Notes under the pieces: model-generated
What the model was told of the DNA's origin: nothing
Seen by the model: the letters and a program-made list of their open reading frames with translations, nothing else
Databases searched by the model: none
Assembly: GCF_963676685.1 (NCBI RefSeq)
Contig: NC_092351.1
Span: forward strand, 39,794,733-39,858,732
Length of the DNA stretch: 64,000 bases
Source: Mytilus edulis
Lineage: Eukaryota; Mollusca; Bivalvia; Mytilida; Mytilidae
Reading direction: 5' to 3'
Program-made: the position numbers and the translations under genes
Shown here: positions 27,001 through 38,105 of the stretch, piece by piece
Position numbering within the stretch: position 1 is the stretch's first letter
Layout of the letters: each line of letters starts with the position of its first letter

Positions 27001-29195
27001 TATAATCCTGGTACCTTTGATAACAATTTAATACTTCGAACAAAACGAATTATATGAGAACAATAGGGAAAGAATATCGATCTCGTTTTCATGCTCTAAG
27101 ATCGATATCAAACTTTTTGAACTATATTTAGTCCACACAATTGAATAACACACAATAACAATGAAAACGAATCAAGTTACCAAGATAATGAAACGTGCGA
27201 TTTAGCTATTAAAATTTGACATTACCTGAAAAGAAGATTTCGTATATTCAGGTCCAATATCAATTTGGGCAAAATGCCAATAGGGATCAACATTTCCAGT
27301 ACGTGTGTATATTGGATAACCTCTTCCTCCATTTACCTAAAATTTTAAAAGGCACTTATTTGAATTTATCTTCAAAAACAAAAATGAACAATGACAGGTC
27401 AGGCTTTTAAACGTCAACATCAGATTTCTGTTGTACTTATATTTCCGATTTTGCATGTTCAATGATAGCAGGGTCAATAACGACATTTGACCCTTAATGC
27501 AGATAGTGTGCCCTAATTAACTTCCGGTATACCTGTCAATCCAAAACAATGAACACAATACAGGAAACAAAGATTACTGCAAACTAGATTGAATTAAACA
27601 GCAATGATTTTAAATATGTGAATTGGAAAGTATGAACTTATAACCTAAAACTTAAATGATTTTGGCATTTTATTGTTTAAGTATGAGGATTTTTCTGAGT
27701 AACAACTGAGTAAAATGGTGATTTCAAAAGTAACTCTTTGGTCAACAAATGACAAATAAGCTCGTCAAAGGTATCAGGATAGGTTAACAAATTAATGTAC
27801 CTTTGCATATACATTAAGAGTATCAACATCTTTTCCAAACATAGTATACCAGAAACGAAGACAATAGTTTGATGCTGGTTTGAATGTTGGAGACGTTATA
27901 CGACTTATCGTTTTACCAGCACTGGACTTAGGAGTGTTGATGGTCTTCAATGCCATATAATAACCTGTCAATATAAACTCTTCATTAATATTTTTCTTGA
28001 TGGATGGATTAATGTTTAACATCTACTTGTAAATATTACATACATTCATGTTTATGCTAAATCGAAACTACTGTTAACGTGCTAGTTCTCAGAGGAATAT
28101 ATTTGTCTAAAAGAAATACCACGTCATCAAAGGAATTGACTAGACATGACGCCTTGTGAAATACTAATACATTTTTATTTTTGCGTTTTTATTTTTTTCA
28201 ATAATACCATGTTTGATTTAGCTTATACGCTTGCTTTCTTCCTAAGTATTTCGACATTTTTTTTTTATAATATCAATGAGTAAAATGATACGAACCATAT
28301 CCATTTCCATATGAGTGATCCGTCTTTGGACCAGATTGTGACGAAATTGATGACGACTGTCGAGTCCAATCAGTGTTGTCGTCACGGTCTTGTGTAAATC
28401 TACAGAGGTCAGTCTGCTGGAAACTGCAGTAAAACGTTGTGAAATCCGCCACAGATGCTGAAACAAAAACAAATCACGATATGTTGGTGGCATGTATAGA
28501 GCTAATAATGGTTTATATATACATGTATATATATTTGGTGTAGCGATTAGTGACTTTTGTTTGTTTAGTTGTAAAGATGCCTCTTTAATGATAAAAAAAC
28601 CATTTCGGTTCGTGAATATTATAAAAAAATAATCATTTCTTAAAAAAAATTACTAACCTTTCTGAGATGTCTGCGTCACACCCATAGACACCTGACATGT
28701 CGCCAATTCGCCGGTTGTATTTTTCAGCTTTTCTCGCAAGCCTTTAATTTCTGTTGATGCAGTTTGTAATATTCTAGTCACTTCTTCATTGGTTCTATTC
28801 AAAATGTCTTCCTTACTATGTAGTTTATCTAATATGTCTAGATATTTCTGATTCTCGCCATCTGGCTGACCTTGGAAGGAACTTGTCTTTGGCGAAACGT
28901 TTTTCAGCTGGTTTTTGAAATCTGTCATAGATTTTTGTAGTTTGTCAACACGAGTTTGAAGATTGTTTAGGTCAACTGATGCCTTAGTGACGTCATTACA
29001 CGTACATGCCCCACTAAGATCCCGAACTTCAGGTTCTGGATTAATGTTGACTCCTTGACAACTTTCTACGCTTCCAAGTTGCACATTATAGATACATTTT
29101 CCGTTATAAAAACTGCATCCTGGAGTAAATTGTTGTCCATAAGTTTCACATAGAATACAAATAACAAATGCCCAAATTCGATTTGATATTACCAT
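24039..29195 (-). CDS. Secreted coiled-coil/MAM/C-type lectin protein, paralogue 3 (7 exons)
   Basis: Coding exons: 29195-28658, 28457-28296, 27964-27801, 27336-27226, 26036-25904, 25529-25332, 24289-24039. All introns are GT/AG with phases 1,1,0,0,1,1, and the product is 518 aa. A signal peptide (about 1-20, ending ETYG) leads into a Cys box (CSFYNGKC, ACTCND) and a coiled coil to about 175. The MAM domain (about 188-368; FYCSFQQTDLC, GPKTDHSYG, AIDDF) is followed by the lectin domain (about 382-515; FHQGQPNNVG, DC, WGDVSC, FICE). Exon 4 and exon 5 lengths (111 and 133 nt) are identical in all three genes. An AATAAA lies about 10 bp past the stop. It is the most upstream member of the head-to-tail trio; role inferred from domains. 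Confidence 0.9.
24535..24810 (+). repeat. Family C single-arm copy
   Basis: Carries 'aaccaggttcaacccaccat' and 'gaacagcggtatactacag'; it lies in intron 6 of lectin paralogue 3. Confidence 0.6.
26885..27030 (+). repeat. Dispersed repeat family B copy
   Basis: Contains 'gtagacgaaacgcgcgtctg' and 'cctggtacctttgataac'; it lies in intron 4 of lectin paralogue 3. Confidence 0.75.
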
Positions 29196-29241
29196 GTTGA
29201 TTGTTTATGACACGTTTGTCCTTACCAATACTTGTATGTCT

Positions 29242-29262
29242 CCTTATCTAATCTAGATAAGG
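29242..29262. promoter_or_regulatory. Inverted GATA pair upstream of lectin paralogue 3
   Basis: Two AGATAAGG-type sites face each other, CCTTATCT and AGATAAGG, with only five bases between, 47-67 bp before the start codon. An ATATAAATA TATA-like stretch lies about 85 bp before the start. This is the strongest of the three GATA signatures in the cluster. Confidence 0.45.
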
Positions 29263-29855
29263 TTAGTGTGAGACACTTTATTTATATTTCAACAAAATCA
29301 TAGATCATAACAATCAACGTACTAGATGATATAATGTTTTTTATATTGTTTCAATACTAGTATATCGCTACTTTAATTTTTTTTTTAAATAATTTGATAT
29401 TTTGGCAAAACGATTCAGAACAGTTAATAAAGGAGAGATCTTTGTCACGGACATTGAAAAAAAGATACATTTAAGTAAATCAAAGACGATGAAACAAATA
29501 GATATTTTGAATTCACTAGTTTTGGTACTCGTGTTCCGAGGATAAACATGTACCGACCCAACCGGTATTCGTATTAGTTCTGAAAGTATTCCCAATACAC
29601 GATCTGTTTTTTCTCTTAACATACCGCATTAGATTATAAGATTGAGTTCAACTATCAACTATACTACAACAACAAAAGATTTTTTTTTTGAAATGACAAT
29701 TAGTTACGAAAGATCGGCACAATTTGTGAATAGAATACGAAATATTTATATTTTATCTGGGAAGACGTTTTATATTTTTTTGTAATGCGTTTTATGTTTT
29801 GTAGTGTATGTATGTCCTATTACTGGCAATTCATGCGTCTTTTGCTGTTGATAGG

Positions 29856-30076
29856 GGGTCTCATTGGGGGGTTCCGATCCCGGATCCCGCTTACTGTTTT
29901 GACAGATTCCCGTATCCCGCTTACACTATGTACGTAAGCAATTCTCATTTTTTTGTCATTTCCCGGGTCCCGCTAGACCTCATTTCCCGTTTTCACGACA
30001 CAATAATTTGACTTTCCCGTGTCACGCTTACCAAAAATCGGCAATCCCGCATCACGCTTAGACCCCAATGAGACCC
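29856..30076. mobile_element. Small MITE-like element with TCCCG-rich interior
   Basis: GGGTCTCATTGGGG at the left end is matched by its complement at 30061-30076. The interior carries repeated 'tcccg' motifs. TTGATA occurs just outside both ends, a possible but offset target duplication. The 29808-30011 frame is a by-product. Confidence 0.55.
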
Positions 30077-30727
30077 ACTTGATACTGAGCACTATTATGG
30101 TTCATCAAAAGAAAGGTATTATGAGCGCAGCAAATTCAGTATGTTGCGTAAATAGACAAGGCTTTAAGCTTACTTTCTTGTCACAATTAAAACTACTAGT
30201 AAGTTGACTTTCTAAAACTACTACAACACAAACGAAGTGATTTTGTCTAACATGTACTCATATTTTCTCTTGTATGTAATTATACTGTACAACTAAGCAA
30301 ACTAAACCAAAAACAATAGTTTAGTATCATGGTAAATATAAATATACATGTATCTATAAACTGCAAAGATAGAAAAAGTAAAAGAACAAAAATACCAAAC
30401 TCTGAGGAAAATTCTAAACAGAAAGTCTCTAAGCAGTACCATGTCCATGTAGTTTTTGTGGATTCAATTCATTTATTTTCATTTAACACAGTTACATCAT
30501 TTGCGACAAAATAATGCATGTGTGACATCGCTCAGTTAATGCGGTTTTCTGGTATAAAATTAATATATATATATACATTGTTTAAAAACACGCAACATGC
30601 AAAGTTTAGAAAGGCTTCCAATGTTCTTTTTCCAATGTCAAGTCTGCACTCTTGAGCAGCTTGTTTCACTTGGTAATGGCAAATAGTTAACACTAACAAA
30701 TTGTCACAACAGCTGAATATGTATAGT

Positions 30728-31072
30728 TCATCCAGTCAGCATGTTATCTGAATGTTTTTTTAACTTCACGTTTTTGCGATTTTCGTGTTCCTTTTCAATG
30801 TTATCTGTTGTTTCTCCCACACTAGCGTTAGCTTCCTGTTTAAAGTCTAATAAATTGAAATGTAATTTGGACATATACATGCTAACTTGAAAAAGATTCC
30901 CCTTAGATGCCTGGGCTACTGGTGAGATACGTCTCTTGTAAGGCTGTTCTTGACATCCAAACTTGCAGGTTGCTATGACAACAATGATGATAACAGATAG
31001 AATACCAAAAATAACAAGCCCTAGTAAGGACGTTCTTTCCTCTAAACTAAATTCTTCTGTTGAATTACTCAT
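30728..31072 (-). CDS. Small single-pass membrane protein, hypothetical
   Basis: The 114-aa product starts MSNSTEEF. The frame extends upstream, but only to a TTG, and a good 3' splice site (a pyrimidine-rich run ending TTTTCCAG, 31076) lies three bases before this ATG, so an upstream 5'-UTR exon is likely. Residues 1-14 hold an N-glycosylation sequon (NST), about 15-38 form one transmembrane helix (LLGLVIFGILSVIIIVVIAT), and the remainder is a basic, low-complexity cytosolic tail. A possible in-frame 51-bp GT...AG segment in the tail could be an alternative intron. I do not recognise the family. It sits 1.5 kb upstream of lectin paralogue 3 on the same strand. It could still be a chance frame. 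Confidence 0.4.
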   Translation of the reverse strand: MSNSTEEFSLEERTSLLGLVIFGILSVIIIVVIATCKFGCQEQPYKRRISPVAQASKGNLFQVSMYMSKLHFNLLDFKQEANASVGETTDNIEKEHENRKNVKLKKHSDNMLTG

Positions 31073-31359
31073 AATCTGGAAAATTATAAAAAAGAAAGTG
31101 GATTGCAAATTGAAGAAGGATTTACAGGAACATATTGTATTTTAGATAAGCGATAATTAAGAGTCGTATTCGCTCACCTGCCAGTAATGTCAACCCTTTT
31201 CACATATTTTGCTTTCCGTACGAAAATAAAATGCTTATTTTCATAAGTTTATATCGAATGTTCATTTCTAATTGATAACAATTTTAATAAACAGTAAATT
31301 GACAGTTTCACTTTCGAATTCATATGTAAAGATTGTCTTTATATAAAAAAAAAATAAAG

Positions 31360-31440
31360 AGGTGCGGTTGTATTGCCGTTGCAGGAAGACCAAATGGTTA
31401 GGGTGTAACCAACTGCAGATCAACGTTTGAACTCAAATCA
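31360..31440 (+). repeat. Possible decayed tRNA-derived SINE head
   Basis: 'tggttagggtgtaacc' and 'gtttgaactcaaat' are spaced like the A and B boxes of a tRNA promoter, but both are degenerate and no SINE tail is recognisable. Confidence 0.25.
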
Positions 31441-32744
31441 TTTCAAAAAGTATGATTATAAGGAGATCTGCTATACTCAGTTGCTACCTGTCTAATATAG
31501 ATTTCACGATGATACATTGTTATGCTTAATTGGTCGAACATCGTCATTTGTTGGTAATTACACATAATTGGAGTACATTGGTAATTGTGTCATAATTGAC
31601 ATTATAATCAATTCAATCTGTATTGCAGATCAATTAACATATTGCCGTTCCTATTTATGTTTGATAATTTTTTGAAATAAGATAGGCAAATGAATAAAAA
31701 TTGATTTGAAATCATGATTTAATACAATATCTCTTATACCGTCCACACTATGGTTTCAATTGTTCTAGTAATGTCCTTATTTCTATATTGATGTTCAATT
31801 GGTAATGTTTACCGTTTTAATAGTAGGTTAAACCTGATTTAATAGCTAGTTTAACCTCCCACTTGTAAGACAGTTGTTTATAGTTCCGTTGTATTGACAA
31901 AATTGTCAAATATATCATAAGTTTATGAAGCGGGAGTGAACACAGTTAATATAGCACATGGATATTTGGGCGGTTGCGCTAAAAATATTTAAAAAAGAAC
32001 TATTTAATTTTATGTTTTCAATATGTATTAATTCTGGTTTGCATGTTCTTATCCTTATGGTTTTGAAATTGTTATGTTTACCACCCATTATCAATACGCA
32101 GTTAGTTTTACACTACTCGCATTACTGAACATGTTCATAAATAAAACCATCATATATATAACGGTTCTAAAGCAGGTAACCTTTATACTTAAACATCACA
32201 ACTCATTCTTTTTAGCGTAAATATTTTGTCGAAATATGTCTACACTGAAATATTGACTTATATTGTATTAACACAGATGTAGTAATAATGATGAAACAAA
32301 AGATGCCATATTTATGATAATTGTGTATTGATTGACGTTATGGATGTTTTTATTCTTTAACATTACATATACAATACAATTAGAGAATACTTAGACTTAC
32401 GGTTTAAATCAAACATTCCTGATTGTAACTCAAAATAGGCATCGCCAGAACTAAAAATTATAAAAAATACACAACGAATGAAATATCAATTATAAAATAT
32501 TTATAACGCGATTGATTTTCTATACTATACTTGTATTAAGTTACATAAAATTCGCTAAAGGAGAAATTTAACATTACCCCTCAATCATTGGTACGCCAGT
32601 AACACAATCGATTCAAGCAATATGTTGATCTTCCTCATCTTGTTTGTAAGTAAGAAACACACAAATAGAAAATTCCAATAACAAAACTGTTAGTAAATTG
32701 TATGTACTTCAAATGGGTTAGTAGTTACTAAATAACAATTATTC

Positions 32745-33050
32745 CCGTTTTGTAGACGAAAAGCGCGTCTGGCGTATCAAAATTATAAGCCTGGTACCTT
32801 TAATAACTATTTACACCACTGTGTCGATGCCACTGCTAGTGGACGTTTCGACCCCGAGGGTATCACCAGCCCAGTAGTCAGCACGTCGGTGTTCGCATGA
32901 ATATTAATTATACGGTCATTTTTTTATAAATTGATTGAAAAAGTAAGAATTATTCGAAATACTAAGAATTTTTTTTATCCCAGGCATAGATTACCGTATT
33001 TACAATGAGTAGCAAAAGTCTTCTTATGTTCAACGTTTTTCCCTAGGTTT
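32745..33050 (+). repeat. Dispersed repeat family B copy, long form
   Basis: Contains 'gacgaaaagcgcgtctggcg' followed by 'gtgtcgatgccactgctagt' and 'ccccgagggtatcaccagcc', the longest version of the family in the window apart from 57335-57685. Confidence 0.75.
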
Positions 33051-34349
33051 GTGCTTGTATTTTTCGGGTAACTGATCGTCTATATGTCTTTCAAACAGCC
33101 CAATGAATTTTAAAACATTATAACTGATCATTTGAATACTGATCCTATTTAAAAAAACAAAAAACTATGTATGGTCTATATTGTACATTTTAAAGTCTTA
33201 ATTAAGGTAAAGGACATTCTTATTTCTTAACCTTTGGACTCAGTCCAACGTAGTGACCTTGAAAATACTAAATGAATACCACAGTAAAATTTTGAAATGA
33301 CATCTTCTTTTATTGCTGTTAAATATTTCTCACTATTTCCATTTATTAATCTTATCGTATTGCTCACTCTTTAGTTTTTTGTGTTTTGTTTTGTGTACTT
33401 TTGTTTGTGGTTTGATCTTTTCTTTTTAGCCATGACGTTGGCAGTTTATTTTTTAACTTATGAGCTTACAAATCAGACTATCCGACCAGATGAACTATCA
33501 TTAAAAGTTACCGTATCTATGACACTGCAAGTATAGATTGGATATTGATTTTAATCATTGTTAAATCAATTACAATAGTGGTTATCATTTAGTTAATATA
33601 CATTCCTTAAAGATCTTAACAATAGCCAAATGTACATTGTTTTATCAGTGAACTAAATCATACTTGTACACCTGTTAAAATAGATACGAAGTGTTATTCC
33701 AAACTCTGTTTATAAATACGTTTTTGTAAATGCTAATTTAGACTTTTGATAATTGACGACAAATACAAACCAATGCCATAAATATTATTTTGGTTTACAT
33801 TTGGAACTTATCACACAAATATGCAATGAACCGTATATATCAAAGATATTCGTATCTATATTTGTGGCTTATTCCCTAAAGTTGATCAACTACATATGAT
33901 CAAGTGATATACGCAGATAATATTGCTATTTTAATCTTAAAAAGTTAGATGTCTTCAATTTAAAATTACAGATGCATTACGTTATTCGTTTCTTTAATAG
34001 ATTTAAACAGATCAACTACCAACTCAAACGAGCAGGAAAAAACCCCAACAAAATCAACACAAAACTTTCTAGTTTTATAGAAAGTAATGATTTGTTTTAC
34101 ACGTTAATGTTGCAATAATTACAATTAACACTTTTATATTGTTGTAAATGTTTAGCATATCACCTATACAACATATTTTATAATTGGCATATGTATCGGT
34201 AGGTATTATTGTTGCCTTTCCGAAGGATGTATATTCTAGTATTGCAAATTATGAATACAAACGAACTTTAAAAAAAATATATATATTAAGATCTTACAAA
34301 TCTTTTATTTTTGGATATTTTATCTGTACAAATGTACATAGTTATCAAA

Positions 34350-34560
34350 GGTAAAAAGTAAAATCACAAAAATACTGAACTTAGAGGAAGATCAATTGGG
34401 AAAGTCCATAATCACATGGCAAAATCAAATAACAAAACGCATCAAAAACGAATGGACAAGAACTGTCATATTCCTGACTTGGTACAGGCATTTTCAAATG
34501 TAGAAAATGGTGGATTACACCTGGTTCTATAGCGCTAATCCTCTCACTTTAATGACAGTC
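34350..34560 (-). repeat. Dispersed repeat family A copy
   Basis: Near full length, beginning 'aaagtaaaatcacaaaaata' and including 'cctgacttggtacaggcatt'; adjacent to the reverse-transcriptase relic. Confidence 0.7.
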
Positions 34561-35283
34561 TCATCAATTTCCAATATTTTTACATTGATGCGTTAAATAA
34601 ACAGACACAATAAATAAAATAGTCAAAATATGGGTACATCAGTCATCATCGTTTAACAATTTTAAAAGGAACAATTTAACAGAACACAAAAACATCTACT
34701 ATCTACGAACACATTTATTGATTTGAGTGTCTGACGTCAGAAAATTTTATACGTCACATAAATTTGTCGTTCAATGTGCGTACAAACAATTTTAAAATTT
34801 TCAGGGAAATGTTAGCATACAGGGTTAAAAAATCAAAAGTATGTTAGAAAAATTTAAGAAATAGACCGAGATTTAAATTAGTCCAAAAGTTATATATAGA
34901 ATTTATAAGAATCCAAAAATAGTTAATTCCACTACGCGATTGAATGATTTTGACGTTTGTGGTTCAACGTATATTGTAATTCATAATAGAAATATATCAT
35001 AATGACATATAATAGAACAATATCATATTGACGGGATCTTTTAAAGTACAGAGTCACGTTATAAGAACAAAAGAAATACAAAAAGTCGCAAATACAAAAC
35101 AAACCACAAAAAAATGAAAGCCAATACAAACACATTGACGAGATGTATAAGTACCGAGCCACGTGAAACGGATATCACATGAAACCATTCAACAGTAAAA
35201 GTAATATTAATAATAGAACAAAGACAAATGAAAGAACTATAAAACACGTTGTTAAGATGATAAACAACATCAGTACGCAGAAT

Positions 35284-36064
35284 CTATACATCAAGACCAT
35301 CGTGTATTATTTGAGAAGTTGATACGGAATATTTATCAACAAGGTCATGGTACCTTCCGATGAACTTTTTTTAGAAAAAGAACGAGACGTTCTTTGACAT
35401 ACCCCTGTTTCATCAACTTTCTACACAGACACTGATGACGTTTTACAAAGTCTGAGTAGGAGCTGCAAGCTCTTGAATATCGAATAAGTTGGGAAATATA
35501 TATCCCATATGCTGGTGAAGTTGGTATATTGCTACTAAGGTGGGGGAAATTTATAATTTCAAAATTAAAATCGTCTCGTTTGTCATAGATTCTGGTACTG
35601 AGATGACTGTGTAAGTCAAATTCGAGATACAAGTCTAAAAATGAGGCGGAGGAAGCCGTGTCTGTTGTTTCTTTAATCTCTAGTTCTGGGGGATACATTA
35701 ATGGAACCCAATCAAAAAAGTTCGGATTGTTTATGGAAAGAACATCATCAATATATCTGAAAGTGAAATTAAATAATCTGGCTTCTTTGATTCTCTTGTT
35801 TTTTACAAGTATCTGGAGGAACTCCGATTCATATGAAAATAAGAAGAGGTCGTCAAGAAGAGGCGCACAGTTTGTTCCCATAGGAATGCCGACAATTTGT
35901 TGGAAAAGTCTACCTCCAAACTCAACAAATATGTTGTCGATAAGAAACTCCAGCATACTGACCACTTGTTCTTCTGTGTAGCATATTTTACCTTTTTGTT
36001 TGTCACTATTTACGAAATATGCCTTATGAAATCCCAAAGTAATAAATTTATAGCGTATGCTACC
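35284..36064 (-). pseudogene. Reverse-transcriptase fragment of a retroelement, frameshifted
   Basis: The open frame (35345-36064, no ATG; the nearest start-like codon is TTG) contains reverse-transcriptase palm motifs: GIPMGTNCAPLL before the catalytic block, and FRYIDDVLS with the YxDD catalytic pair. FLDLYLEFD and YDKRDDFNFEIINFP follow, the usual downstream landmarks of this invertebrate RT family. The frame ends at 35345, but a one-base shift restores similarity (RYHDLVDKY...) down to a stop at 35284-35286, so the 3' end is broken. Upstream of about 36064 an in-frame stop interrupts the rest. The family resembles Penelope-like or related retroelement RTs; the exact clade is uncertain. 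It is a dead 5'- and 3'-truncated copy. Confidence 0.75.
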
Positions 36065-37365
36065 ATTTTAAATGATCCTTTTTGACATCCACTAAATCTT
36101 TTTGGTGATGTCCAACGCAAATCGAAGTAAAGTTATATCGTCTTCTCTTTTGACCAATAAATGTTAGGAATATTTTCATTTAAAGATTCCCTTTTTCAAA
36201 AGTTATTGAGAATTCATAAATGACATATTAGCCATAAATGAAACACAATTAGTAAAAAGTTTTCCGGCATTGAAAATTTCTGATTTATTTTTCTATATTT
36301 TTGATGATGTCTTTCGAAAATTTAAAATCCGTTTTTAAAAAAGAATAAAAGGGTTAGACTATAATGGCCATTTCAAAGGTAGGCTTTATGATAAAAAGAT
36401 TAGGTACTGATCACCAACATGAGGACAAATATGTCTCTGATATGAGAAACTTGTTATGATAAAAACAAATTGTTTGTGGTGAATCCCACTGAACAAAAAT
36501 AATTGTATATGTACTAACCTTGTCTTCGTGATCCTCTCATCTCAACCTAATAATTTAACATGAAATAGCTTTAAATTATCGTTAGGATACAAACATATAA
36601 ACAAATCTATGCAGTGAAGATATTATACAATATAACTATGAAGTACCATAAATATATCTGACGTCAACCTCTTGAACTTTATATTATTGTGTTGGAGCCT
36701 GTAATCAAGTAGTTGTCATTGGTTCGGGTCTGTCATATATATTTTTCGTATATAATATTGTATGAATAAGGCCGTTAGTTTTTCATTTAAATTTCGCTGT
36801 CGGAGCCTTTTAAGCTTAACAATTTTCATGGGATTTTTTCATTATGAAAGTTGCACAGTGACCTATACATGTTTTTATCTCCGTCATTTGAACTGTAATG
36901 AAAAATTGTCAAATTTGCCAATATACCGCTTCTTTTTATATTTTGGGAAAACGTGAGAGAGAGAAAAACAAACTGGTAATACCGGAGGCCAAAACCTAGG
37001 GAAGATGCTTTGATAAAAAATATTATACTTTATTAAATTCCATTCGTCTTTCTTTCAACGTATCACGACCCTGTTGGTATTTATCAGAAACACAAGACAA
37101 ATTCTGTTAGAATTATATGACCTGCTAGTCTTGTGACCTAATTTGTGCTTTTTTTATGGTAGCAATACCTGTGATGGTGTTTCAAAATATTCTACGGGAT
37201 TATTAGGGATTTGGGATTACTATTTAAATATACTTGTACTTTTATATTCGTGATTAAGAAGTGTTTTGAAAGCGTTGAATATCCAATTGAACAGGTTTAC
37301 ATCAGACCTTGATAAACATTTAGAACCATGTGTTCTTATTTGCTCTCATGGAATATCAATAAATA

Positions 37366-37790
37366 AAGGCAACAGTAGTATACCGCTGTTCAAAACTCAT
37401 AAATCCATGGACAAAAAACAAAATCGGGATAACAAACTAAATCCGAGGGAAACGCATTAAATATAAGAGGAGAACAACGACATAACACTAAAATGTAACA
37501 CACATAGACAAAATCCCACGAGAATAATATATATAACATCAAGACCATATACATGAATTTGGGATAGACAAGTACCGTGACACGTCTTATCGCAATGTGA
37601 ATTTACACTCAAAAATAAGAGAAAACAAACGACACAACGTTATAATGTAATACACACAGAAACGAACTATAATATAACAATGACCATATTCCTGACTTGG
37701 TACAGGGCATTTTTAAAGGAAAAAATGGTGGGGAACCTGGTTTTGTGGCATGCCAAACCTCGCACTTTTATGGTCATGTGAAATATAACA
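37366..37790 (+). repeat. Family C element, right-truncated copy
   Basis: Starts with 'aaggcaacagtagtataccg' like the 14515 element and runs through 'aagaggagaacaacgacata' to 'ggcatgccaaacctcgcact', but lacks the inverted right arm. Confidence 0.7.
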
Positions 37791-37879
37791 TCAAAATGAC
37801 AACACAGGACTACAATATAAATAAATTGGAGACACAATTGACAAAGAATCACACGAACAACAGCCAACAAAAGGCAACA

Positions 37880-38105
37880 AGTTCAAAATTTTAAGACGCC
37901 AGAAGTGTATTTTGTCCACACAAGACCTATGTGTGACGCACAGATACAAAAGTTTGAAAGCCGAAACGAGTACAAAGTTGAACAGCATCGAGGACCAAAA
38001 GATCAAAAAGGTTGTGCCAAAAACGGCAAGGGTTTTCTGTTAAGTTACCAGAAAATCCCTATAATTTAGAGTACTTTATACTTTTGCAAACAGTAAATTT
38101 AATAA
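37880..38105 (-). repeat. Dispersed repeat family B copy, diverged
   Basis: Contains degraded 'agaagtgtattttgtccaca' and 'caaagttgaacagcatcgag' blocks of the family. Confidence 0.5.

Larger units (their letters stand above)
31076..34931. other. Gene-free interval with scattered repeats
   Basis: No exon is supported. A degraded tRNA-SINE-like segment is at 31360-31440, a family B copy at 32745-33050 and a family A copy at 34350-34560. The rest is AT-rich unique sequence. Confidence 0.5.

Noticed and set aside
31073-31108. Upstream extension of the small membrane protein
   Set aside because: It begins with TTG and crosses a strong splice acceptor, so it is probably intron.
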